From Sulfobacillus thermosulfidooxidans (lineage in GTDB: Bacteria > Bacillota > Sulfobacillia > Sulfobacillales > Sulfobacillaceae), in assembly GCF_001280565.1 (NCBI RefSeq), contig NZ_LGRO01000002.1:186001-250000 (forward strand): a stretch of 64,000 nt of DNA, given 5' to 3'. The notes beneath the pieces are model-generated. The model saw nothing but the letters and a program-made list of their open reading frames with translations, was not told where the DNA came from and made no database searches. The stretch's first letter is position 1, and each line of letters opens with the position of its first letter. Of the stretch, positions 34,627-42,874 are shown piece after piece. Made by a program: the position numbers and the translations under genes.

Positions 34627-35383
34627 AACCTTTTACTTATCACCCGTGTTAGCGGAAGTGCTCGGTCGTTGGTCGGCGAAAACAGAGTCATGGGGCATTT
34701 TAATTCGTGAACACAATCCCTATCTCTTGTTAGGTCCCAAAGATAAGCGACTACCATTTCTGGACGACGCCCTGAACTGGGCGCAAAGTCAAGGCTATCC
34801 CGTTTATATGCGTGTCGGAGGTGGTTCCGCCGTCCTTTTGGATCGTACGTGCTTGAGTTTCGCCGTATCCCGCCCTTGCCGGGATTTGACCGTATGGGAA
34901 CAAAATTTTCGGGATATGACCATTCCCATTATCGATGGATTGCGTATGCTGGGTATTCTCACCCAATTTGGACGGGCCGAAGGCTCCTATTGCGAAGGCC
35001 CCTATGATCTGGTTACTCGTGACGGCCGAAAAATTGCCGGCATTGCGCAAGCCATTCGGGGAGGATCCGCACTCGTCTCTGGCATGATCTTAGTGCAGCA
35101 AGACCCTGTGGCTACAACCCAGTTCATTCAAGAATTTTATTACCGGGCAGGAAGCCAACAGATATTGAAACCCGAAGTCGTCACGGCTCTGAATCATCAT
35201 CCGGGATTATCAGAAATCACGACTCAGGATGTGCATGACGCCTTAATTGCCGGTTTTGAACAACATTATCATCTTATTCCCGAGCCCTTTTCTTCCGAGG
35301 AATGGGAAGAAGCTCGGGAGTTAAATGCGCTACGTTGCCTGCGCGGCGATCCTATTCCCGAACCCTCAGGACGACCGGGATAA
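34571..35383 (+). CDS. Lipoyl/octanoyl transferase, LipM/LplA-like
   Basis: A protein of 270 residues of the biotin/lipoate-ligase fold. RVGGGSAVLLD (81-91) is the acyl-binding loop, and GRKIAGIAQAIRGGSALVSG holds the conserved Lys (154). Cys141 in SYCEGPYDL sits at the place of the LipM acyl-thioester Cys, favouring an octanoyltransferase or amidotransferase over an ATP-dependent ligase. It modifies lipoyl domains of 2-oxoacid dehydrogenases. GTG 34571 has GAAAGGA 8 bp upstream. Confidence 0.83.
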   Translation: MKILPDARFITITAANNPETFYLSPVLAEVLGRWSAKTESWGILIREHNPYLLLGPKDKRLPFLDDALNWAQSQGYPVYMRVGGGSAVLLDRTCLSFAVSRPCRDLTVWEQNFRDMTIPIIDGLRMLGILTQFGRAEGSYCEGPYDLVTRDGRKIAGIAQAIRGGSALVSGMILVQQDPVATTQFIQEFYYRAGSQQILKPEVVTALNHHPGLSEITTQDVHDALIAGFEQHYHLIPEPFSSEEWEEARELNALRCLRGDPIPEPSGRPG

Positions 35384-35428
35384 CTCGTCTCCAACGAACC
35401 ATTCATTTCAACATATAGGAGGAACTTC

Positions 35429-35860
35429 ATGATGCACGCAACAATTGAAACAGATAAAGGTACGATGGTCTTGGAACTCTATCCCAATGAGGCACCTGGT
35501 ACGGTCGCAAACTTTGCGAAACTCGCCCGTTCAGGATTTTATGATGGTCTCACCTTTCATCGGGTCATTCCTAATTTTGTCATCCAAGGCGGCGATCCCA
35601 ATGGAGATGGTACCGGAGGACCGGGATATACCATTAAATGTGAAACAGAAGGAAATCCTCACAAACACTTACGGGGATCATTATCGATGGCCCACCGCGG
35701 CCGGGACACCGGTGGTAGCCAATTCTTTATTTGTCACAGTCCCCAACCCCATCTCGATGGCGTCCACACCGTATTTGGCCGCGTCATCGAAGGCTTTGAT
35801 GTATTAGACAGTATTCGCCAGGGTGACCACATGACCCGAGTGACTATTCAAGAAGATTAA
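35429..35860 (+). CDS. Cyclophilin-type peptidyl-prolyl isomerase
   Basis: A minimal cyclophilin domain of 143 residues. It has the signatures [56 protein letters not shown] and [14 protein letters not shown], with the catalytic Arg in FHRVI. There is no signal peptide, so it is cytosolic. AGGAGG precedes ATG 35429; ATG 35432 is equivalent. A terminator follows. Confidence 0.95.
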   Translation: MMHATIETDKGTMVLELYPNEAPGTVANFAKLARSGFYDGLTFHRVIPNFVIQGGDPNGDGTGGPGYTIKCETEGNPHKHLRGSLSMAHRGRDTGGSQFFICHSPQPHLDGVHTVFGRVIEGFDVLDSIRQGDHMTRVTIQED

Positions 35861-35886
35861 TAAACTAAAGCCGGCCAAAACTCAAA

Positions 35887-35925
35887 AAGGGCTAGGGATT
35901 AATCCCAGCCCTCTTCCCTGTTTTT
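35887..35925 (+). terminator. Terminator of the cyclophilin gene
   Basis: GGGCT-A-GGGATT and AATCCC-A-GCCC (35889-35911) form a near-continuous stem, followed by TCTTCCCTGTTTTT on the plus strand. Confidence 0.7.
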
Positions 35926-35985
35926 AGGCCCTAAGTAGCCAACATTAGGGCAGGGATGAATTGGAACCGTATTTTTTACAAAAAA

Positions 35986-37992
35986 TTACTGCTGCAGATA
36001 GGCCGCAAACCAGATAGCAATTTGTTGAAGGCGAAATACCCGGTGCCACGGCTCTCCATTTCGTGTCATGCCATGCGATTCGTTTGGGTAAAGAATCATT
36101 TTGACGTCGCGCCCCAAGTACTTTAACGCATGATATAATTGTTCCCCTTGCTCTAAGGGCAAACGATAATCGTTCATTTGGTGTTCAATCAAAAGTGGTG
36201 TATGAATCGATGATGCATACCGTAAGGGCGATTGTTGCCAATAGGGCTCTGGATCTTCCCACCATGGTTTCGTGCCATATTGCGCAACTCGTAACCACCC
36301 TAAATCACTCGTCCCCATGGCACTAAAACGGTTTACGACCGATCGCATACTCACGGCACAACGAAAGCGGTCGGTATGCGCAATAGCCCAGTTAACCATG
36401 AAACCCCCGTAGCTTCCCCCGATAATTCCGATATTTTGGTGGTCACAACGCTCTTGGCCTGGGCCTTGTAATGCATCATCGAGAATGGCCATCACGTCGG
36501 CATAATCTTTATCACCCCAGTGGCCAATGATCGCCCGGCAAAAATCATGTCCATATCCCAAAGATCCCCGAGGATTGCCATAAATGACTGCATATCCAAG
36601 CGAGCGTAAAAATTGCATTTCAAACATGAATCGGTAACCATACATAGCCATAGGCCCTCCATGGACTTGAAGGATCATGGGAACATTTTTCTTAGGTAAT
36701 GACGGGAACAAAATCCAGGCATCGACTTTTGTGCCGTCCCTGCTTGTAGCTTGATACGCGACCGGCATGGCTAGCTCATCGTCCGTCCAAGGGAGCGGCA
36801 CGTTATGCGGTTCTGAAACAAAGGTGCCATCTTCGTCCATGATCAGGAGAGTTGAGGGACATAAGGGATTCGATGCAAGGACAACGAGTCCCGAAGGATG
36901 GGATGCATAACTATAAACCGTCCAGGCATTCTGCGTAATAGCCTTAGGAGATTTTTGGCCTGTTAAGGAAAACTTCCAGAGATTCACCCGTCCCTGGTCA
37001 CTTAAAGACATAAATACCCACTCACCATCCCGACTCACGACAGGTTTATCTAACGGCAGTCCCGCAACATCGGTTAACGTGTGATCCCCGACGGGTCGGT
37101 CTAATTCGTCCGATAAACATTTCGCTTGATCGGTTTCAAGATCATATAACCAAAGCTTTTCATTACCGTATCCTAAATCCTGCGGATCACTTGCGGTAAA
37201 CACCAGGGTTTTCCCATTGGGATGGACAATCACCCGACTTATGGCCAACCCTAAATGGGTCAATTGCTGACTCATTAGCCCAGTATAAGAAAAAATTTCA
37301 CGAATTTGGGGATTGGCATCGGCACTCATTTTTGGCCGCTGTAGATAAAATAACGTCGCGCCATCGTGAGAAAACACGGGATTAAAGACATCTTCAAGCC
37401 CAGGTGTCATGACCTGGACGGTGTTTGTTGATATATCCACACTGACGGCGGTATCAATAAAGTCCCCTAAAAATCCCGAACCGTCGAATTTATAATATTG
37501 TTTGGTAATAATTTTGACATCACGCGTAAAGCGATAGGCCAATCCGTCATCCGATTGTAAGCCAGGACTTGAGTGATCCCCTGATTTTTCATTTTCAATC
37601 AGACCCCGAAACAAATGGGCTATCACCACGACTTTTTGCCCATGAGGATGCCAAGTAAAATCCTTAATGCCTCCTTTAATCTGCGTAAGCTGGCGTGCTT
37701 CTCCTCCCTTTAGAGGCATAATCCATACTTGATTGCTGCCCGACCGGCGCGATAAAAAAGCCAAATAATGTCCATCAGGAGAGATTTGAGGTAGGGTATC
37801 GGTGGGTCCATGGGTAAAAGGTCGAGCGGAAGTCCACGAGGATCCGTTGTGCTCTATTTGCATTATCCGATGTTCTACCGAATTGGTTTGTTTATTTATC
37901 TGAGATTCAACAAAAAAGATCCGGCCATCTGGGGCGGTAACGGCTTGTCCCCAAGTTTTTAAAGCCATGAGGTCTTCCGGTTTTATAGTCAT
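35986..37992 (-). CDS. S9-family serine peptidase
   Basis: About 668 residues: an N-terminal propeller (SPDGHYLAFLSRR, HPNGKTLVFTA repeats) and a C-terminal hydrolase domain. The nucleophile is in GGSYGGFMVNW, Asp in MNDYRLPLEQGEQL, His in NESHGM; the triad is complete. It resembles acylaminoacyl-peptidases/dipeptidyl peptidases of the cytosol. I chose ATG 37992 because GGGGAGA lies 7 bp upstream; the ATG at 38007 precedes it. It is divergent from a DHA2 exporter. Confidence 0.92.
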   Translation of the reverse strand: MTIKPEDLMALKTWGQAVTAPDGRIFFVESQINKQTNSVEHRIMQIEHNGSSWTSARPFTHGPTDTLPQISPDGHYLAFLSRRSGSNQVWIMPLKGGEARQLTQIKGGIKDFTWHPHGQKVVVIAHLFRGLIENEKSGDHSSPGLQSDDGLAYRFTRDVKIITKQYYKFDGSGFLGDFIDTAVSVDISTNTVQVMTPGLEDVFNPVFSHDGATLFYLQRPKMSADANPQIREIFSYTGLMSQQLTHLGLAISRVIVHPNGKTLVFTASDPQDLGYGNEKLWLYDLETDQAKCLSDELDRPVGDHTLTDVAGLPLDKPVVSRDGEWVFMSLSDQGRVNLWKFSLTGQKSPKAITQNAWTVYSYASHPSGLVVLASNPLCPSTLLIMDEDGTFVSEPHNVPLPWTDDELAMPVAYQATSRDGTKVDAWILFPSLPKKNVPMILQVHGGPMAMYGYRFMFEMQFLRSLGYAVIYGNPRGSLGYGHDFCRAIIGHWGDKDYADVMAILDDALQGPGQERCDHQNIGIIGGSYGGFMVNWAIAHTDRFRCAVSMRSVVNRFSAMGTSDLGWLRVAQYGTKPWWEDPEPYWQQSPLRYASSIHTPLLIEHQMNDYRLPLEQGEQLYHALKYLGRDVKMILYPNESHGMTRNGEPWHRVFRLQQIAIWFAAYLQQ

Positions 37993-38108
37993 CGTGCTTC
38001 TCCCCATTTCGCAGTGATTACACGCCTCTTCACAGTGTGTCGTGAACGGTTAGGGCGATTATAGCAAGGGAAACGTCGGCAGCGTTACCATAAAACATCT
38101 TATACTGA

Positions 38109-38127
38109 TTCTTGCATTATACAAGAA
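38109..38127. promoter_or_regulatory. TTCTTG-N7-CAAGAA operator-like palindrome
   Basis: Perfect 6-bp arms in the region between the divergent S9 peptidase and DHA2 exporter genes, the size of a MarR-type site. No MarR gene is adjacent. Confidence 0.45.
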
Positions 38128-38202
38128 ATTTTAGTATTTTGATTGCATACTGCACAAAGCGAGCGTGTATCCTTTATATTAATTGTAGCAAGGAGGCTTG
38201 AC

Positions 38203-39660
38203 ATGGCTACCGCATCAGACAAGCAATCCGGCCGCGTCACTCCATTAAGTGGCCGGTCACTGTGGCTGAGTTTTGCCGCCGCTACAACCGGTACGTTTAT
38301 GGTCAACGTGGATTCCAGCGTGGTTAATGTGGCATTACCTGTGATGCAACATCAATTCAGCTTGTCCATTAACATTTTACAATGGATTGTCACCGCCTAT
38401 CTATTGGTGATTACGGGTGTTCTACCCGTCATGGGCCAATTGGCAGACCGTTTGGGACGGCGCGATGTGTTCATAGCGGGCATAGCGATTTTTATTACGG
38501 GCTCACTGTTTTGCGCCTTATCGCCAAGCTTCGGATGGCTTGTGTCCGCACGGATTTTCCAAGGCGTGGGTGGCGCGATGATTATGGCCAATGTTATGGC
38601 GATTGTCGCACTCATCTTCTCTCCCCAAGAACGAGGAAAAGCTTTGGGAATGATTGGTTCTGTGGTTGCAGCTGGCACATTAGCCGGTCCCCCCTTAGGG
38701 GGTGTATTGACCGCGGCCTTTGGCTGGCAAAGCATTTTTTGGATCAATATTCCTTTTGGATTATGGGGCTTATGGGGATCATACCGGTATTTACCCCGTT
38801 TTCCAAAAGATGAGATCTTGCGCCAACAAAAATTTGATTGGATGGGAGCATTGATGTTTTTAGTTTCTACATCACTTCTCCAATTCGGATTAGCCAATCT
38901 TCACCGGTGGTACGGATATGTTTTAGTCGTTGCCACCGCGGCATCTCTTTACCTCTTTGTCCGAATTGAGTCGCACGTACCTCATCCCTTGATTCCCCTG
39001 CGCTTATTCCATGTCCGCCCGTTCTCACTGAATATGTTGGCTGGCATTTTTTATTGGGTGCTCATGATGTTTCCCGCTTTTCTCATTCCCTTTTACTTGC
39101 GGGATGAATTGCATTTACCGGTCGGCTTAATTGGGGTCTCGCTCTTTCCCCAGGCTCTGGCCATGATCCTTTTATCTCCCTTAGGTGGAACCTTAACAGA
39201 CAAGAGGGGTGTCTTAGTACCTGCACGGGCAGGCCTTTTGATGTTTGCGTTGGTCAACTTAGGGATGGCATTATTACCCCAACATGCGCCATTATGGTGG
39301 ATTTGGATTCTTCTTGCAGGCCAAGGAGTTGCCGCGGGACTATTCTCTTCCCCCAACAGTACGGCGATTCTTAATTCGGTGCAAAAACGCGATACCGGGT
39401 TGGCATCAAGCCTTATGGCCACGCAAAGGAATTTAGGACGAGCCATCGGGGTCGGTTTAGCGACAGAAATCTTAGCGCTGGTTTGGGTATTTTCAGGCAT
39501 TGGCGCATCGCCGTCCCACAACAATCCTCATTACCCTGCCTGGTTTTTATTAGGATTCCATGGCGTTTTTTGGGCAGCCATCGGCTTTACCGCCTTAGCA
39601 TTTTTCACAACGGTATCCCCGCATCCGCATTCCTCAGGGCTCCCCCAAGACGCAAAGTAA
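38203..39660 (+). CDS. MFS multidrug exporter, DHA2 (EmrB/QacA-like)
   Basis: About 485 residues in 14 hydrophobic segments: VDSSVVNVALPVMQ in TM1, GQLADRLGRRDV as motif A, and GTLAGPPLGGVLTAAFGW as the antiporter motif. A proton-coupled drug exporter is likely. I chose ATG 38203 because AAGGAGG lies 6 bp upstream; the reading frame to 38143 lacks one. Confidence 0.9.
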   Translation: MATASDKQSGRVTPLSGRSLWLSFAAATTGTFMVNVDSSVVNVALPVMQHQFSLSINILQWIVTAYLLVITGVLPVMGQLADRLGRRDVFIAGIAIFITGSLFCALSPSFGWLVSARIFQGVGGAMIMANVMAIVALIFSPQERGKALGMIGSVVAAGTLAGPPLGGVLTAAFGWQSIFWINIPFGLWGLWGSYRYLPRFPKDEILRQQKFDWMGALMFLVSTSLLQFGLANLHRWYGYVLVVATAASLYLFVRIESHVPHPLIPLRLFHVRPFSLNMLAGIFYWVLMMFPAFLIPFYLRDELHLPVGLIGVSLFPQALAMILLSPLGGTLTDKRGVLVPARAGLLMFALVNLGMALLPQHAPLWWIWILLAGQGVAAGLFSSPNSTAILNSVQKRDTGLASSLMATQRNLGRAIGVGLATEILALVWVFSGIGASPSHNNPHYPAWFLLGFHGVFWAAIGFTALAFFTTVSPHPHSSGLPQDAK

Positions 39661-39680
39661 AAGCCAGCGACACGGCCAAA

Positions 39681-39707
39681 GTAGCCCTTCCTTATCGGAA
39701 GGGCTAC
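39681..39707. terminator. Hairpin between the exporter and the convergent zinc-ribbon gene
   Basis: GTAGCCCTTCC (39681-39691) and GGAAGGGCTAC (39697-39707) form a perfect 11-bp stem with a 5-nt loop. There is no clear T-run on either strand, but the location suits a terminator. Confidence 0.6.
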
Positions 39708-39771
39708 TATAAGGGCATTGACATTCAGATAGATTTTTGACACATCTGTCCATCAGCTATTGAACATCCGA

Positions 39772-40026
39772 TTATCGGGTGGATTCGGCTTTTTTCCTCA
39801 GGCGACGTTTGGCTAACGCTCTATTGCGCCGGGATTCCGTTAAAAAACGGATGCCAGGTGGGTACAATCGAACTAAGACCGCTTGCGGTACCATCACCTG
39901 AAGATTCCCACATAATGTGCATTGCCAACCATGGACCACTGTGATGCAAGCCCTTTCTCCTTCAATAGTCAACGGGCCCGTCATCACCACATCCTCAGAA
40001 CCACATGTCGGACATCGATCATCCAC
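39772..40026 (-). CDS. Small zinc-ribbon protein
   Basis: 84 residues. Two Cys pairs, CPTC (5-8) and CTLC (36-39), form a zinc ribbon; the C-terminal third is strongly basic (SRRNRALAKRRLRKKAE). It recalls YgiT-type zinc fingers, although the DNA-binding domain of YgiT/MqsA is absent. GTG 40026 has GGGAGGG 6 bp upstream. Confidence 0.65.
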   Translation of the reverse strand: MDDRCPTCGSEDVVMTGPLTIEGERACITVVHGWQCTLCGNLQVMVPQAVLVRLYPPGIRFLTESRRNRALAKRRLRKKAESTR

Positions 40027-40123
40027 ATTAGACCCTCCCGTCTACCTCATGCTTTATTATGTATTAGATTGTTCACATCCCATTTCTCCGCCACAGGCTG
40101 CTTTTCCTGCTTTGTTCCCGCGT

Positions 40124-40180
40124 CTATCCACAGTTTTTACACAACCTTATCCCCAATATATCCACAGTTTTCGACACAAC
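40124..40180 (+). repeat. Cluster of DnaA-box-like sequences in a near-direct repeat
   Basis: CTATCCACA (40124-40132), TTATCCCCA (40147-40155) and ATATCCACA (40158-40166) each match the DnaA box TTATCCACA at 8 of 9 bases. The first and third are parts of a near-direct repeat, TATCCACAGTTTT followed by ACACAAC or GACACAAC, starting at 40125 and 40159. They lie in a 280-bp gap between minus-strand genes with no other ORF. Binding by DnaA is inferred. Confidence 0.5.
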
Positions 40181-40306
40181 GATTCCTTTATGACATGTTT
40201 TTGTCGGGCTTAAAATCTGATAGTTCCTAAAAAGGAAAAGTTTGTCGAATACAAGAGTGCCATACGTCAATAATAGTCGATGACGAGATGCATCAACTTA
40301 ACACAT

Positions 40307-41101
40307 CTAGAAAGCACCACGATGAATGCCGCCATCGACATCAATACTGGTTCCCGTAATAAAAGCGGCACGGCGAGACATAAGAAAGAGAATAACTCCG
40401 GCAATGTCGGCGGCTGAGGGGAGGCGTCCTAAGGGGGCACGGGCTCGCATAGCCTTGAGAACATTCTCCACACTATCTCCCGACCTTTGTGCCGTAGCCT
40501 GCGCCATTGTGTCCAGTAAATCGGTTTCCGTAGCTCCTGGATTGACATTGATGATACGTACCCCATAGGCACTGACGTCATCGGCTAAGACTTTCATGAC
40601 CCCGTTTAATGCACCGTTGATGGCACTGGCAATGGGCAAATTACGGTTGGGATCTTTGCCGGCAATTCCGACTAAATTGACCACGACCCCTTTTCGTTGC
40701 TGCATCATCACAGGCAACACGGCGCGGGTCATCGCCAAATAACCAAAGAATTTCACCTGAAAATCGTCCACCCATAAAGACCATGGCGCATCTAACGCAC
40801 TAGTAATGGATGCCCCACCAGCACCATTGAGCAATAAAGTGGGTTGGCCGATAGTGTTCAGGGCATACTGCACTACAGCTTGGGCACACGCAGGCTGATT
40901 GCCCATGTCACACGCATAAAAAAATGCCTGAGCCGGAAAACGACGGTTCAACTCGTCGACACGCGCTTTTAACGCATCATGCTGGCGAGCAACTAGAAGC
41001 ACGCGAGCTCCTTGGGCCACTAATTCCTCGGCAACAGACCAACCAATGCCACGACTGCCGCCCGTAACGATTGCGCGGTCTGATTCAAATTCCTGTCCCA
41101 T
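40307..41101 (-). CDS. SDR-family protein lacking the catalytic residues
   Basis: About 264 residues. A Rossmann fold with TGGSRGIG (13-20) and the C-terminal ITGTSIDVDGG is clear. But where classical SDRs have Ser, Tyr and Lys, this one has Val144/Gly145, Ala158 and Asn162 (PIASAINGAL instead of Y-x-x-x-K), and the helix-4 Asn is Lys117. It may bind NAD(P) without classical reduction or use another mechanism. I chose ATG 41101 because AGGAGG lies 8 bp upstream. Confidence 0.85.
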   Translation of the reverse strand: MGQEFESDRAIVTGGSRGIGWSVAEELVAQGARVLLVARQHDALKARVDELNRRFPAQAFFYACDMGNQPACAQAVVQYALNTIGQPTLLLNGAGGASITSALDAPWSLWVDDFQVKFFGYLAMTRAVLPVMMQQRKGVVVNLVGIAGKDPNRNLPIASAINGALNGVMKVLADDVSAYGVRIINVNPGATETDLLDTMAQATAQRSGDSVENVLKAMRARAPLGRLPSAADIAGVILFLMSRRAAFITGTSIDVDGGIHRGAF

Positions 41102-41159
41102 TGTGCTCGCCTCCTGGTTCATCGTAAATTTTGCTCATTAACCAGTATGCAGCACGTGT

Positions 41160-42329
41160 CTATTTCATGAATTGCGTCCATGCCGCCGAGGAAGTGATAT
41201 AAAAAGCTAATCCATATCCTTGACCCACGACAATCAGATTTTTCGAAGGCGATGCCGTAATGGGAAAAAACGGTGCTTGAGCATTGAGTAAGTTGGGATG
41301 AAAAATACTATGCGGAAGAATTGTGGCGTCTCCCGTGTCGAGATTGAGCCTGGCAATGGCCACTTGATTTAATCCACTATCCCATAATGTCAGTAAAAGA
41401 TGATGCGGGCTAATCCAATCCGCGCCACTTGCTCCCGCAATGAAAGGCACTTGTTGTCTTCCAACTAACCAAGCCATCGCCAATTTATCGACGCGCAGGT
41501 GACAAGATGTAATGTCTACCACACTATCAGCGGTACCGGGCAAAGCACTGGGCGACGCGACCAGCGCTATAATAGGATTCTCAGACTGTAAAGAGGCAGA
41601 ATTTTGCGGGCTCACGAGCATCATCACACGGCCAGGCAGATTATAAGCCTGTTGAAATCTCCCCTGTCGCCATAATACTATCTGATTCGGATGGCTGGTG
41701 GCGATCCAGACTCCCCCATTTTGGGCCGCAGCCATCGCGACGACGCGCTGACCCGCCTTAAGCGGTAAAAGGGATTCGCTGACAAGTTTTTGTGAAGATA
41801 TTTTGATAATAGCCCATCCGCCTTGCGTGCCGGGTGCCACGGCATAAATCGCCTGAGTCGAAGAAGCCGTAATCCACCGAGGTGCACGCGTCATCGATGC
41901 ACTCCATGTAAACCGGTGTTGTCCCATCGTAATAACATTTTGCCCGTGTGATTCTCCACCCACAATTATTTGCGAGGAAGGAGACAGCGCCGTGGCAGAC
42001 ACATGAAAATAGGGAAGGATAGGCGGATAATTCGCACCCGGCTGCCATAATAAAAAGGACGCAGAATGAGGAACATTCGTCCATGATATTACAGCCGCCA
42101 ACTGGTTTTGGTTATTAAGCTGTAGAGCACTCACAGCACCTTCTAATTCAGGGCTGACCGCTGAAAACGAAAAGCCGGTTATAGCAGGATACTGTTTTGG
42201 CATCGCCATAACCAACCCAGAAGATGACGAAGAGGAAGAGCCTGTAAAGGTCCCACACCCCGTGATGCCCAAAAGAAGAATTCCCCAAAAAGTGGCTTTC
42301 CACCATTTTGCCGACACACTTATCACCAT
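41160..42329 (-). CDS. Lipoprotein with beta-propeller-like domain
   Basis: A protein of 389 residues. A signal peptide (WWKATFWGILLLGITGCG) with lipobox Cys at about 25 is followed by a Ser-rich linker, then a beta-rich region with repeats such as ALSPSSQIIVGGES and AMAAAQNGGVWIATSHPNQI. This suggests a propeller on the outer face of the membrane; no enzymatic motif is seen. ATG 42329 has a poor ribosome binding site, and GTG 42317 is an alternative. Confidence 0.65.
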   Translation of the reverse strand: MVISVSAKWWKATFWGILLLGITGCGTFTGSSSSSSSGLVMAMPKQYPAITGFSFSAVSPELEGAVSALQLNNQNQLAAVISWTNVPHSASFLLWQPGANYPPILPYFHVSATALSPSSQIIVGGESHGQNVITMGQHRFTWSASMTRAPRWITASSTQAIYAVAPGTQGGWAIIKISSQKLVSESLLPLKAGQRVVAMAAAQNGGVWIATSHPNQIVLWRQGRFQQAYNLPGRVMMLVSPQNSASLQSENPIIALVASPSALPGTADSVVDITSCHLRVDKLAMAWLVGRQQVPFIAGASGADWISPHHLLLTLWDSGLNQVAIARLNLDTGDATILPHSIFHPNLLNAQAPFFPITASPSKNLIVVGQGYGLAFYITSSAAWTQFMK

Positions 42330-42367
42330 AGGTTATTGTGCGTCTTCATGACAAGAATCGCAAGGTT

Positions 42368-42865
42368 CTACGAAAATTCCCGAATTCTGGCAGTTTCCGC
42401 TTGAAAAATGAGGGGCCGTTGCGCCGGCAACAGTCCGTCAGGCAAGTGATGCACTGAAAACCACGCACTCTCCAGAATTTCTCCATCGCCCGATGGATGG
42501 GATCCGTTGGCCTCGTCAACCATGGCCCAAAAGCCAATTTCCAAATGATGCCGGCCCACGACTTCCGAATAAAAATAATGCAATTGATCGATTTCTATTC
42601 CTAATTCCTCAAATACTTCACGTGAGGCGGCTTGTTGGGGACTCTCACCGGCTTTGACCCATCCCGTAACAAGTCCCCAGGGATATCGGGGGCGATAGCT
42701 ATGACGGAGCAAAAGAATTTGGTTGCCATGATATAAGACAACCACCACAGCAACCACAAATTTTGCTTGCGTCAGAACCATTAAAAATTGAGTCAAACGT
42801 TTGGGAAAGACACGGGAAATGAGATAAAACATGAACTGGCGAAACACACGGCGAAATTTGGTCAT
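42368..42865 (-). CDS. Nudix hydrolase
   Basis: 165 residues. A complete Nudix box is present: GWVKAGESPQQAASREVFEELGIEI (split here as GWVKAGES and REVFEELGI). An N-terminal amphipathic or membrane-associated stretch of about 35 residues precedes it. It hydrolyses a nucleoside diphosphate derivative, substrate unknown. It starts 9 bp after the mutase stop, so the two are probably co-transcribed. Confidence 0.9.
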   Translation of the reverse strand: MTKFRRVFRQFMFYLISRVFPKRLTQFLMVLTQAKFVVAVVVVLYHGNQILLLRHSYRPRYPWGLVTGWVKAGESPQQAASREVFEELGIEIDQLHYFYSEVVGRHHLEIGFWAMVDEANGSHPSGDGEILESAWFSVHHLPDGLLPAQRPLIFQAETARIREFS

Positions 42866-42874
42866 AAAGTCCCG

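Noticed and set aside
39531-39743. Minus-strand ORF after the exporter
   Set aside because: It overlaps the exporter's end and the hairpin, and has no ribosome binding site.
40027-40306. Chromosomal origin at the DnaA-like cluster
   Set aside because: No dnaA, dnaN, recF, gyr or rpmH gene is near and there is no AT-rich unwinding element; kept only as a DnaA-site cluster.
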